Assembly (NCBI GenBank): GCA_003517915.1
Contig: DOZQ01000038.1
Location: 6,441-12,120, forward strand
Reading direction: 5' to 3'
From: Oscillospiraceae bacterium
Lineage (GTDB): Bacteria; Bacillota; Clostridia; Oscillospirales; Acutalibacteraceae
Length of the DNA stretch: 5,680 nt
The notes under the pieces are model-generated. The model was not told the DNA's origin, did not search any database, and worked only from the letters and a program-made list of their open reading frames with translations. Shown in pieces: positions 1 through 5,526 of the stretch. The stretch's first letter is position 1. The number at the start of each line of letters is the position of its first letter. Made by a program: the position numbers and the translations under genes.

Positions 1-14
1 AATATGAGTTTCAT
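1..14 (-). CDS. adk: Adenylate kinase, N-terminal fragment (cut by window edge)
   Basis: Only the first four codons are present: ATG AAA CTC ATA, then two bases of the fifth. They encode MKLI, which matches the usual start of bacterial adenylate kinase (MKLI/MNLI followed by a Gly-rich P-loop). A clear GGAGG ribosome binding site lies 6 bases upstream. In Bacillota and many other bacteria adk follows secY directly, so position supports the call more than the four residues do. Adenylate kinase interconverts ATP plus AMP with two ADP in the cytoplasm. The P-loop and lid domain lie outside the window, so function cannot be confirmed here. Another small gene starting MKLI is possible but less likely. 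Confidence 0.72.
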
Positions 15-20
15 AACAAG

Positions 21-25
21 CCTCC
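21..25 (-). promoter_or_regulatory. Ribosome binding site of the downstream gene (probably adk)
   Basis: The minus strand reads GGAGG here, 6 bases before the ATG at 14-12. It is the main evidence that a gene starts at the window edge. It lies 14 bases beyond the 3' end of the hairpin at 40-69, so that stem does not cover it. Confidence 0.75.
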
Positions 26-39
26 ATTTTAAGCGGATT

Positions 40-69
40 CCTTTCCCCTCCGAAAACGGAAGGGAAAGG
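40..69 (-). promoter_or_regulatory. RNA hairpin in the secY-adk intergenic space
   Basis: In the minus-strand transcript, bases 69-57 pair with bases 52-40 around a UUUU loop (56-53), giving a 13-bp stem. All pairs are Watson-Crick except one U-G wobble (61 with 48). On the plus strand that pair would be a C-A mismatch, so the structure fits RNA made in the direction of the operon. The stem begins 21 bases after the secY stop and ends 25 bases before the adk start. It is followed by AAUCCGCUU, with no U-run, so it is not a classic intrinsic terminator. Possible roles are partial attenuation, an RNA processing or stability boundary, or setting the secY:adk expression ratio. The pairing is read directly; the role is inference. 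Confidence 0.6.
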
Positions 70-90
70 CTCCGCGGAGTTGATCTCGAT

Positions 91-1392
91 TTACTCTAAA
101 AATCCCTTGTAGTGCCGCATGAGCATCTGAGATTCGATCTGCTGCACCGTTTCCTGCGCGACGCCGACGACGATGAGCACCGAGGTGCCGCCAAGGGTCA
201 GCGGGATATTGCCTATGGCACCGACAATAGTCGGCAACACGGCGATAACCCCCAGGAAGAGAGCGCCAATGAGCGTAACGCGGCCCAAAATCTTTTTGAT
301 ATATTCCGACGTCGGCTTGCCCGGGCGTATACCCGGAACCGCGCCGCTGTTTTTGCGCAGGTTGTTCGCCATCTCGATTGGATCATACTGGATTGTCACA
401 TAGAAATAAGCGAATCCAATTATGAACAGAAGGTATAAAACCGTGTAAGCCGGGGATGTGAAGCTCAACTGAGACAGCAGCTTGTAAATGGTGCTGTTAG
501 CGCTGCCGGTTCCCATAAACGAGGTAACCGTGCTGGGAATCGCCAGAATCGAGCTTGCGAAGATGATGGGCATAACACCCGACATGTTGACCTTTATCGG
601 CATATGGGTGCTCTGGCCGCCGTACATCTTGCGCCCGACCACCCTTTTTGCGTACTGCACCGGAATCCTGCGCTCGGCGGCGGTCATGAATACGATAAAC
701 ACAATGACCGCGAGCATGATGAGCAGCGCCCCGATAACCTGGATATACTGCCTTGCGCCGACAAACAGCTCCCACAGATACGCGGCTCCCTGCGGCACAC
801 GCGAAATAATACCCGCGAACAGGATAATCGAGATACCGTTGCCGATGCCGCTTTTATCCACCTGCTCCCCCAGCCACATGACCACGGCCGAACCGGCCGT
901 GAAGCACAGCACAATAACAACTGCGGCAAAAATGGTGCTAAACATACCGGTTGTCGCGTCTGCAAGCAAAAGAGTCGAGTTTTTAAGGTAAAAATAGAAG
1001 GCGGTTCCCTGTATGAGACCCAGAATAACGGTTGCGAAACGGGAATATTTCGCGATTTTTTTCTGGCCTTCCTCGCCTTCCTTAGCCAGCCTGCCAAGCG
1101 CCGGAATCGCCACTTGCAAAAGCTGCATGATGATCGACGCGGTGATATAGGGGCTGACACCCATTGCGAACACGGCGCCGTAATCCATAGCGCCGCCGGT
1201 AAACACGCTCAGGTAACCGAAAAAGCCGCCCCCGCCCGCAGCACCGGTCATTGCCGTTTTTAAAGCGCCCGTGTCGATAAACGGAACCGGGATTATAGAG
1301 CCGACACGGAACACAATGATGATAAATAGGGTAAAAAGAATTTTTTTGCGTAAATCAGGGATTTTCCACGCATTCCTGAAGGTTTCAAACAT
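91..1392 (-). CDS. secY: SecY, channel subunit of the Sec protein translocase
   Basis: SecY forms the membrane pore through which unfolded proteins cross, or are inserted into, the cytoplasmic membrane, with SecE, SecG and SecA. The 433-residue product has the family length and about ten hydrophobic segments, roughly at 17-37, 57-80 (plug/TM2a), 81-97, 116-136, 152-172, 183-200, 216-238, 271-291, 311-333 and 370-414 (TM9-10). Family motifs seen are GVSPYITASIIMQLL (78-92), GEQVDKSGIGNGISI (175-189), the cytoplasmic loop AERRIPVQYAKR (239-250), and GIRPG (354-358), whose arginine matches the residue important for SecA-dependent transport in E. coli. The tail MRHYKGFLE resembles Gram-positive SecY. 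A glycine-rich stretch (50-56) sits in the first external loop. The start is one base after the rplO stop (TAA-G-ATG), with AAGGTG seven bases upstream inside the end of rplO, so translational coupling to rplO is likely. Confidence 0.98.
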   Translation of the reverse strand: MFETFRNAWKIPDLRKKILFTLFIIIVFRVGSIIPVPFIDTGALKTAMTGAAGGGGFFGYLSVFTGGAMDYGAVFAMGVSPYITASIIMQLLQVAIPALGRLAKEGEEGQKKIAKYSRFATVILGLIQGTAFYFYLKNSTLLLADATTGMFSTIFAAVVIVLCFTAGSAVVMWLGEQVDKSGIGNGISIILFAGIISRVPQGAAYLWELFVGARQYIQVIGALLIMLAVIVFIVFMTAAERRIPVQYAKRVVGRKMYGGQSTHMPIKVNMSGVMPIIFASSILAIPSTVTSFMGTGSANSTIYKLLSQLSFTSPAYTVLYLLFIIGFAYFYVTIQYDPIEMANNLRKNSGAVPGIRPGKPTSEYIKKILGRVTLIGALFLGVIAVLPTIVGAIGNIPLTLGGTSVLIVVGVAQETVQQIESQMLMRHYKGFLE

Positions 1393-1393
1393 C

Positions 1394-1900
1394 TTATTTC
1401 ACCTTCCCCTTTACGCTTTCCTTTTTCTTAGCGTACTTGGAGACAACCTCGCCCCGGGGTTTTTGTTCCTCGGCGGTTCCGCCGGCCTGTTTGATTTTTT
1501 CGGCGGCGCTGCCGGATATCTTGGCGGTTTTTACGGTCAGCTTCTTTTTAAGCTCACCTCCGCCGAGTATCTTTACGCCGTCATAGGCTTTTTTCACAAT
1601 GCCCTTTTCTATGAGCGCCTGCTCGTCGATGACTGCGCCGTCGTCAAACGCGTTCAGCGCGTCGAGATTGACCGCAGTGTAACGCAGCGCGAAGATGTTG
1701 TTAAATCCTCTTTTCGGCACACGTCTCGCCAAGGGCATCTGGCCGCCTTCAAAGCCGGGACGCACGCCGCCGCCCGAACGGGCCTTCTGACCCTTGTGGC
1801 CCTTGCCGGCAGTTTTGCCCCAGCCGGAGCCGTTGCCTCTGCCCACGCGCTTTTTACGCTTTGTGGAACCGGGCGCCGGAGATAAGTCATGCAGATTCAT
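1394..1900 (-). CDS. rplO: Large-subunit ribosomal protein L15 with lysine-rich C-terminal tail
   Basis: L15 is a late-assembly protein of the 50S subunit that threads a basic extension into 23S rRNA. The 168-residue product begins [20 protein letters not shown] and continues with the Gly/Lys/Arg-rich extension (residues 14-65, including [20 protein letters not shown] and [18 protein letters not shown]). The globular domain carries the L15 signature around 109-142 ([20 protein letters not shown], then [11 protein letters not shown]). Typical L15 has about 145-150 residues and would end near residue 146. Here some 22 more residues follow, rich in Lys and Glu (roughly 147-168). The ATG has AAGGAGGTG eight bases upstream (1909-1917), just after the rpmD stop. 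The tail reads in frame to a clean TAA and contains the secY ribosome binding site, so it is not an assembly artefact by any visible sign. Confidence 0.97.
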   Translation of the reverse strand: MNLHDLSPAPGSTKRKKRVGRGNGSGWGKTAGKGHKGQKARSGGGVRPGFEGGQMPLARRVPKRGFNNIFALRYTAVNLDALNAFDDGAVIDEQALIEKGIVKKAYDGVKILGGGELKKKLTVKTAKISGSAAEKIKQAGGTAEEQKPRGEVVSKYAKKKESVKGKVK

Positions 1901-1921
1901 TATAGCCGCACCTCCTTAGCT

Positions 1922-2122
1922 TTAAGCTTTCGATACCTCTATGAGGTGGATGATTTTTTTGATTTTGCCCTGGGTTTGCGGATTGTCCGGCTGGTCTGTC
2001 ACGTCGCCGACCTTTCTAAGGCCAAGCGACTCGGCGGTCGCTATCTGATCTTTTTTAGAACCGATAAGACTGCCCGACAGCCAGATTTTAAGGCGCGCAG
2101 CGCCATCTTTTTTCACAGCCAC
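1922..2122 (-). CDS. rpmD: Large-subunit ribosomal protein L30 (GTG start)
   Basis: L30 is a small 50S protein found in many but not all bacteria. The 66-residue product has the single ferredoxin-like L30 fold pattern: a first strand LKIWLSGSLIG (11-21), the helix with IATAESLGLRK (27-37), then DNPQTQGKIKKIIHLIEV (46-63). It is slightly longer than the usual 58-60 residues because of the N-terminal MAVKKDGAAR. The start is GTG at 2122-2120, with AGGAGG eight bases upstream (2131-2136). A second in-frame GTG two codons later would give 14-base spacing and is less suitable. The gene lies between rpsE and rplO, the usual L30 position. The variant GSKKDQIATAESLGLRKVGD resembles my recollection of Clostridia/Ruminococcaceae L30, which would need an alignment to confirm. 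Confidence 0.96.
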   Translation of the reverse strand: MAVKKDGAARLKIWLSGSLIGSKKDQIATAESLGLRKVGDVTDQPDNPQTQGKIKKIIHLIEVSKA

Positions 2123-2130
2123 TTTGCCGC

Positions 2131-2136
2131 CCTCCT
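2131..2136 (-). promoter_or_regulatory. Ribosome binding site deciding the rpmD GTG start
   Basis: AGGAGG on the minus strand lies eight bases before the GTG at 2122 and begins one base after the rpsE stop codon (2138-2140). No in-frame ATG exists nearby. The ATG a few bases into the gene is out of frame. Confidence 0.85.
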
Positions 2137-2137
2137 G

Positions 2138-2653
2138 TTAACCTAAAATTTCTTTGACCGATTTACCGCGGATAGCGGCGACCTGTCCGGCGTCCCTGAG
2201 TGACATCAGGCCCTGCATCGTGGCGCGCACGACATTGCAGGGGTTGTTGGAACGAAGCGCCTTTGTACGGATATCTTTTATGCCGACCGTTTCCAAAACG
2301 GCACGCACCGGCCCGCCGGCGATAACGCCGGTACCGGGAGCCGCCGGCTTTAACAGCACGCGACCCGCGCCGAAGCAGCCGATGACCTCATGCGGGATGG
2401 TCGTCCCTTTAAGTGAAATGGTCACCATGTTCTTTTTCGCGTCCTCAATGCCCTTGCGAATTGCGTCCGGAACCTCGCCGGCCTTTCCAAGCCCGAAGCC
2501 TACCCGGCCACTGCCGTCGCCGACCACCACAAGCGCCGAGAATTTGAAGATACGTCCGCCCTTTACGGTCTTTGCGACGCGGTTTATGGCGACGACGCGT
2601 TCTTTCAGATCAAGCACGGAGGCGTCGATTGTAGAATTCGTATTGATAGCCAA
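2138..2653 (-). CDS. rpsE: Small-subunit ribosomal protein S5 (TTG start)
   Basis: S5 sits at the neck of the 30S subunit, contacts 16S rRNA helices, and affects decoding accuracy and spectinomycin sensitivity. The 171-residue product has the N-terminal double-stranded RNA-binding-type domain, with [17 protein letters not shown] (18-34) and the S5 signature [20 protein letters not shown] (33-52). The C-terminal domain includes [19 protein letters not shown] (103-121), [11 protein letters not shown] (135-145) and [10 protein letters not shown] (162-171). Length matches the family (about 165-170). The loop [11 protein letters not shown] is the one where E. coli spectinomycin-resistance changes occur. 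Here it looks like an ordinary wild-type form with Ala in place of the E. coli Ser, as in Bacillus. The start is TTG (2653-2651) with AAGGAGG ten bases upstream; no ATG or GTG competes. Confidence 0.98.
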   Translation of the reverse strand: MAINTNSTIDASVLDLKERVVAINRVAKTVKGGRIFKFSALVVVGDGSGRVGFGLGKAGEVPDAIRKGIEDAKKNMVTISLKGTTIPHEVIGCFGAGRVLLKPAAPGTGVIAGGPVRAVLETVGIKDIRTKALRSNNPCNVVRATMQGLMSLRDAGQVAAIRGKSVKEILG

Positions 2654-2663
2654 AAGTGAATCT

Positions 2664-2670
2664 CCTCCTT
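2664..2670 (-). promoter_or_regulatory. Ribosome binding site deciding the rpsE TTG start
   Basis: The minus strand reads AAGGAGG here, ten bases before the TTG at 2653. It begins 3 bases after the rplR stop codon (2674-2676). The strong site probably compensates for the weak start codon. Confidence 0.8.
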
Positions 2671-2673
2671 CTT

Positions 2674-3033
2674 TTAGAACTTGAGGCCGCCCTCACGGGC
2701 GCCTTCGGCCAGCTCTTTTACACGTCCGTGATAAATGTAGCCGCCGCGGTCAAATACAACCTCGGTAACGCCTTTTTTCACGGCGCGCTGTGCCAGCATT
2801 TCTCCAACCTTGCGCGCGGCCTGCTTATTTCCGCCGTTTCCCTCAAAGCCTTTTTCCACGCTGGAGGCCGCCGCTATTGTCTTTCCGGACAAATCGTCGA
2901 TCACCTGAGCGTAGATATTGCCGAGTGAACGGAAAACGTTGAGACGGGGACGCTCCGGCGTACCGGAAATCTTGCCGCGCACCCGCACATGACGGTGCAG
3001 ACGCGCTTTGTTGCTGTCTGGTCTCTTAACCAT
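2674..3033 (-). CDS. rplR: Large-subunit ribosomal protein L18, 5S rRNA binding
   Basis: L18 binds 5S rRNA together with L5 (encoded here at 4231-4770) and helps attach it to the central protuberance of the 50S subunit. The 119-residue product is of family length. It has the basic N-terminal arm with [20 protein letters not shown] (11-30), the core [17 protein letters not shown] (31-47), and the C-terminal [20 protein letters not shown] (94-113) ending in EGGLKF. The ATG at 3033 has AAGGAG ten bases upstream, overlapping the rplF stop. Another ATG at 3040-3038 is out of frame and would not encode L18. It follows rplF and precedes rpsE, the canonical order. Confidence 0.98.
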   Translation of the reverse strand: MVKRPDSNKARLHRHVRVRGKISGTPERPRLNVFRSLGNIYAQVIDDLSGKTIAAASSVEKGFEGNGGNKQAARKVGEMLAQRAVKKGVTEVVFDRGGYIYHGRVKELAEGAREGGLKF

Positions 3034-3048
3034 CTGTCATTCACTCCT

Positions 3049-3591
3049 TTACTTAGATTTACCGGCTTTGCCTTCCTTACGGCGGATATGCTCGTCGATA
3101 TATTTAATACCCTTGCCCTTGTAAGGCTCCGGCGGACGCTTGCCCCGCACCTCGGCGGCAAACTGCCCCACCGCCTGTTTGTCCGGGCCGGAAATTATAA
3201 TGCTGTTCGGAGCGGGCACCTCGATGGTGATGCCGGGGATCTCGGGCATTATAACCTGATGGGAATACCCCAGATTCATCACAAGCTCCTTGCCCTGCTT
3301 CTGTGCGCGGTAACCCACGCCGTTTACCTGAAGCTGCTTTTTAAATCCCGTGGTAACGCCCTCGACCATGTTGGCTATGAGCGTGCGGGAAAGTCCGTGC
3401 AGCGAACGGTGCTCTTTATTGTCCGACGGGCGGGTGACAATTATCTCGCCGTCCCGTTTTTCAACCGTGATCTCGCTGTGGATAGTCTGCGTGAGGGTCG
3501 CGTTTTTGCCCTTGACCGTCACGGCCGCGCCGTCAATTGTGACCTCAACGCCCGCGGGGATTACGATGGGCTTTCTTCCTATACGTGACAT
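3049..3591 (-). CDS. rplF: Large-subunit ribosomal protein L6
   Basis: L6 lies near the factor-binding region of the 50S subunit, next to the sarcin-ricin loop and the stalk base. The 180-residue product has the expected two tandem L6 folds: residues about 1-81, starting MSRIGRKPIVIPAGVEV, and about 82-175. The bacterial L6 signature PEPYKGKGIKY is at 154-164. Other family motifs are SLHGLSRTLIANMVEGVTTG (63-82) and VNGVGYRA (89-96). The C-terminus ends in a basic tail, RRKEGKAGKSK. The start ATG is 13 bases from the rpsH stop. Its ribosome binding site is the imperfect AAGGGGGT. An ATG at 3596-3594 is in another frame. Confidence 0.98.
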   Translation of the reverse strand: MSRIGRKPIVIPAGVEVTIDGAAVTVKGKNATLTQTIHSEITVEKRDGEIIVTRPSDNKEHRSLHGLSRTLIANMVEGVTTGFKKQLQVNGVGYRAQKQGKELVMNLGYSHQVIMPEIPGITIEVPAPNSIIISGPDKQAVGQFAAEVRGKRPPEPYKGKGIKYIDEHIRRKEGKAGKSK

Positions 3592-3598
3592 TTCATCT

Positions 3599-3606
3599 AC
3601 CCCCTT
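3599..3606 (-). promoter_or_regulatory. Imperfect ribosome binding site of rplF
   Basis: The minus strand reads AAGGGGGT seven bases before the rplF ATG and overlaps the rpsH TAA (3605-3607). It differs from AAGGAGGT by one A-to-G change, which can still pair by a G-U wobble with the 16S anti-Shine-Dalgarno. Along with the secY site it is among the least perfect sites in the window; overlap with the upstream stop favours coupled translation from rpsH. Confidence 0.65.
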
Positions 3607-4003
3607 ACCACACGAACGCCAGAACTTCGCCGCCTACGTTTTCAAGGCGAGCCCGTCTGTCGGTCATAATGCCCTTGGGGGTGGAAAGGATAGCCACGCC
3701 CAGCCCTTTTAACACCTTGGGCATATCCTCAACGCCTGTATAAATGCGCAGACCGGGTTTTGAAACCCTGCGCAGCCCCGTTATCACGTGTGATTTGCCC
3801 GGGCCGTATTTCAAATTTACGCGAATGACTCCCTGCTTGCCGTCCTCGGTGACGTTAAAGCCTTTTATATAGCCCTCGTCGAGAAGGATCTGGGCGATCG
3901 CCTTTTTCATGTTGGACGCGGGAATGTCCACCGAGTCGTGCTTCGCCGCATTCGCGTTGCGGATTCTTGTTAACATATCGGCTATTGTATCGGTAATTTG
4001 CAT
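3605..4003 (-). CDS. rpsH: Small-subunit ribosomal protein S8
   Basis: S8 is a primary 16S rRNA-binding protein that binds helix 21 and organises the 30S platform. In E. coli it also represses translation of the spc operon by binding its mRNA. The 132-residue product is exactly typical. The N-terminal half starts [20 protein letters not shown] (1-20), and the C-terminal half has the S8 signature [18 protein letters not shown] (102-119) followed by GGEVLAFVW (124-132). The usual STS.G is STPKG here, a small variation. The ATG is preceded by AAAGGAGGT (4011-4019) with seven-base spacing. I could not identify an S8-binding mRNA element of the E. coli kind in the window, so autoregulation is not shown. 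Confidence 0.98.
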   Translation of the reverse strand: MQITDTIADMLTRIRNANAAKHDSVDIPASNMKKAIAQILLDEGYIKGFNVTEDGKQGVIRVNLKYGPGKSHVITGLRRVSKPGLRIYTGVEDMPKVLKGLGVAILSTPKGIMTDRRARLENVGGEVLAFVW

Positions 4004-4011
4004 GCCGTCAA
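3984..4011 (-). promoter_or_regulatory. Promoter-like match at the start of rpsH (weak)
   Basis: On the minus strand TTGACG (4011-4006) and TACAAT (3989-3984) are separated by 16 bases, each matching the sigma-70/sigma-A consensus at five of six positions. Transcription would begin around 3977, inside rpsH, and serve rplF onward. The boxes overlap the rpsH leader and codons, which are constrained for other reasons, and there is no extended -10. A chance match is a fair explanation. Confidence 0.2.
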
Positions 4012-4033
4012 CCTCCTTTGCAAATGCTTGGTT

Positions 4034-4219
4034 TTACCAGCTTGCCTTTCTTACGCCCGGGATTTCGCCCATATACGCGCGTTCCCTGAAGCAAATGCGA
4101 CATATGCCGTATTTGCGAAGATAGGCATGCGGCCTGCCGCAGATTTTGCACCTGTTGTATGCGCGGGATGAAAATTTCGCAGGTCTTCTCTGCTTGACTT
4201 TCATTGATGTCTTAGCCAC
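4034..4219 (-). CDS. rpsN: Small-subunit ribosomal protein S14, zinc-binding short form (GTG start)
   Basis: S14 is a late-assembly protein in the head of the 30S subunit. The 61-residue product is the short type-Z form (often named rpsZ or rpsN1), with four zinc-ligand cysteines as CKIC (C24, C27) and CRIC (C40, C43). It ends [17 protein letters not shown], the conserved C-terminus. The alternative about 89-101-residue S14 lacks these cysteines. The start is GTG at 4219-4217, with AAGGAGG six bases upstream overlapping the rplE stop. An in-frame ATG five codons later would have 21-base spacing and would remove MAKTS, so GTG is preferred. The type-Z form in the spc operon is usual for Bacillota and Actinomycetota. 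Confidence 0.97.
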   Translation of the reverse strand: MAKTSMKVKQRRPAKFSSRAYNRCKICGRPHAYLRKYGICRICFRERAYMGEIPGVRKASW

Positions 4220-4225
4220 AATATC

Positions 4226-4232
4226 CCTCCTT
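4226..4232 (-). promoter_or_regulatory. Ribosome binding site deciding the rpsN GTG start
   Basis: AAGGAGG on the minus strand, six bases before the GTG at 4219, overlaps the rplE TAA (4231-4233). Spacing rules out the internal ATG at 4204-4202. Confidence 0.85.
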
Positions 4233-4770
4233 ACTTCGCAAACGGGGCTCCCATAAGCGTCAGCAGCTCACGGGCTTCCTCGTCGTTTTTCGCGGTGGTC
4301 ACAAAGCATATGTCCATACCGCGAACCTTGTCTATCTTATCGTAGTCGATTTCGGGGAAGATAAGCTGTTCCTTAACGCCCATTGAATAGTTTCCGCGTC
4401 CGTCGAACGAGTTGGGATTTATCCCCCTGAAGTCTCTCACCCTAGGCAGCGCCGCCGAAAACAGGCGGTCTACGAATTCGTACATCCGGTCGCCTCTTAA
4501 AGTGACCTTTGCGCCTATTGTCATACCCTCGCGCAGCTTAAAATTCGCGACCGATTTTTTAGCCTTGCAGGAAACCGGCTGCTGGCCGGTGATCTGGCGC
4601 AGATCGCTCATAATAGCGTCGACAATTTTGGAATTGTCCCTGGCCTCGCCGCAGCCGACATTGATTACGACCTTTTCAAGCTTTGGGATCTGCATGACGC
4701 TTTTATAGGCAAACTTTTTCATCATGGCCGGCGCGATTTCGCCGGCATAGCTGTCTTTAAGTCTCGGCAT
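4231..4770 (-). CDS. rplE: Large-subunit ribosomal protein L5, 5S rRNA binding
   Basis: L5 binds 5S rRNA with L18, sits in the central protuberance of the 50S subunit, and contacts the P-site tRNA and the 30S head. The 179-residue product has the standard bacterial length. The L5 signature is [14 protein letters not shown] (30-43). It is followed by [20 protein letters not shown] (60-79), [14 protein letters not shown] (80-93), [20 protein letters not shown] (114-133) and [14 protein letters not shown] (134-147). The chosen ATG (4770) has AAGGAGG nine bases upstream. An ATG at 4775 is out of frame and only four bases from the site. The rplX stop lies 19 bases upstream of this start. Confidence 0.98.
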   Translation of the reverse strand: MPRLKDSYAGEIAPAMMKKFAYKSVMQIPKLEKVVINVGCGEARDNSKIVDAIMSDLRQITGQQPVSCKAKKSVANFKLREGMTIGAKVTLRGDRMYEFVDRLFSAALPRVRDFRGINPNSFDGRGNYSMGVKEQLIFPEIDYDKIDKVRGMDICFVTTAKNDEEARELLTLMGAPFAK

Positions 4771-4789
4771 GTCATGTTTCCTCCTTCAC

Positions 4790-5116
4790 TTAAACTGTTT
4801 CTCCGCATTTTCTGCAAATGCGGGCTTTTTGGCCGTCTTTGTAAATTTCGTATCCCACGCGGGTGGGCTTGTGGCATTTCGGGCAGACAAGCTGCACCTT
4901 GCAGGCGTAAATGGCGCTTTCGGCCTGGATGATACCGGAGGGATCGCCCGCCTTGCGGGGCTTGACGTGACGGCTGACCATGTTGCGGTGCTCGACTATT
5001 ACCTTGCCCTCTTTTGGGCTTATTTCAAGCACCTTGCCGGTTTTGCCGCGGTTTGTCTTTTTGTCGCCCGTCATAATCATGACGGTGTCGCCTTTTTTAA
5101 TACGCATTTTACTCAT
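4790..5116 (-). CDS. rplX: Large-subunit ribosomal protein L24 with C-terminal zinc ribbon
   Basis: L24 is an assembly-initiating protein that binds the 5' domain of 23S rRNA near the exit tunnel. From the ATG at 5116 the product is 108 residues. The KOW domain is at the N-terminus, with MRIKKGDTVMIMTGDKK (4-20) and GKTGKVLEI (24-32), then VEHRNMVSRHVKPR (41-54). The C-terminal part carries CPKC (C78, C81) and CRKC (C101, C104) flanking KPTRVGYEIYKDGQKARI, the zinc-ribbon form of L24; Bacillus and E. coli L24 lack these cysteines. Start choice: AGGAGG (5126-5131) is nine bases from this ATG. The reading frame stays open up to TTG at 5134, but those bases contain the ribosome binding site. The ATG at 5125 touches it, and the ATG at 5107 is 18 bases away. 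Confidence 0.97.
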   Translation of the reverse strand: MSKMRIKKGDTVMIMTGDKKTNRGKTGKVLEISPKEGKVIVEHRNMVSRHVKPRKAGDPSGIIQAESAIYACKVQLVCPKCHKPTRVGYEIYKDGQKARICRKCGETV

Positions 5117-5125
5117 CGCAACCAT

Positions 5126-5131
5126 CCTCCT
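5126..5131 (-). promoter_or_regulatory. Ribosome binding site deciding the rplX start
   Basis: AGGAGG on the minus strand ends immediately before an ATG (5125) and is nine bases from the ATG at 5116. Its first base is the last base of the rplN reading frame's stop region (TGA at 5133-5131). Normal spacing selects 5116. Confidence 0.8.
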
Positions 5132-5499
5132 CAAAGCACTTCGGGCGCCAGCGAGAGGATTTTAACATAATCCTTTTCCCTGAGTTCCCTGGCGACCGGT
5201 CCGAAAATACGGGTGCCTCTCGGGTTTTTGTCTTCTTTTATAATGACGGCGGCATTTTCGTCAAAACGGATATAGGTGCCGTCGCCACGGCGCAGGCCCT
5301 TTGCCGATCTTACGACCACCGCTCTGACCACTTCGCCCTTTTTCACAACGCCGCCCGGCGCCGCTTTTTTAACCGACGCTACTATAACGTCGCCTATATT
5401 GGCATACCTCCTGCCGGAACCGCCCAAAACGCGGATGCACATCAACTCTTTCGCGCCGGTGTTGTCGGCAACTCTGAGGTAACTCTGCTGCTGTATCAC
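5131..5499 (-). CDS. rplN: Large-subunit ribosomal protein L14 (GTG start)
   Basis: L14 lies at the 50S face that contacts the 30S subunit (bridges B5 and B8) and is the target of the silencing factor RsfS. The 122-residue product has exactly the usual length. It starts [19 protein letters not shown] (1-19) and has the L14 signature region [20 protein letters not shown] (49-68), followed by [18 protein letters not shown] (70-87) and [14 protein letters not shown] (94-107). It ends LSLAPEVL. The start is GTG at 5499-5497, with AGGAGG eight bases upstream, and the reading from this codon gives the full conserved N-terminus. The stop is TGA, unlike the TAA used by the other complete genes here. 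It overlaps the rplX ribosome binding site by one base. Confidence 0.98.
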   Translation of the reverse strand: MIQQQSYLRVADNTGAKELMCIRVLGGSGRRYANIGDVIVASVKKAAPGGVVKKGEVVRAVVVRSAKGLRRGDGTYIRFDENAAVIIKEDKNPRGTRIFGPVARELREKDYVKILSLAPEVL

Positions 5500-5507
5500 A
5501 GTGTTTT

Positions 5508-5513
5508 CCTCCT
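5508..5513 (-). promoter_or_regulatory. Ribosome binding site deciding the rplN GTG start
   Basis: AGGAGG on the minus strand is eight bases before the GTG at 5499. The rpsQ stop is 13 bases further upstream (5527-5529). Confidence 0.85.
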
Positions 5514-5526
5514 CACATGAAGCAGT

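Noticed and set aside
40..69. Reading the secY-adk hairpin as an intrinsic terminator
   Set aside because: The stem is followed by AAUCCGCUU rather than a run of U, and a gene in the same direction starts 25 bases later, so full termination is unlikely.
70..79. Ten-base perfect palindrome CTCCGCGGAG after secY
   Set aside because: With no spacer it cannot form a stable hairpin. It could be a protein-binding dyad, but a single short palindrome next to a larger hairpin is not enough to claim an operator.
604..1263. Long plus-strand open frame opposite secY (219 codons)
   Set aside because: It lies entirely antisense to an unmistakable secY, its translation looks like no family I know and has low-complexity His/Asp/Asn-rich composition, and no separate context supports it. 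It is a shadow of secY codon use.
1471..1484. GC-rich inverted repeat CGGCGG-TT-CCGCCG inside rplO
   Set aside because: It encodes conserved L15 residues (AGGTA region), has no U-tract and forms only a short stem. Glycine and alanine codons explain it.
1271..1885. Plus-strand open frame opposite rplO (204 codons)
   Set aside because: It is antisense to rplO and the secY start. Its Gly/Phe/Ala-rich product is what the reverse strand of Lys/Gly-rich L15 codons gives. No protein family is recognisable.
2989..3588. Plus-strand open frame opposite rplF (199 codons)
   Set aside because: It is antisense to rplF across almost the same span. The frame is open because of codon bias, and nothing in it resembles a known protein.
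4750..4800. S8-binding regulatory element near the rplX-rplE junction, as in E. coli
   Set aside because: In E. coli S8 represses at this junction by an mRNA mimic of helix 21. I looked for a comparable bulged stem here and found no convincing pairing. A covariance-model search would be needed to settle it.
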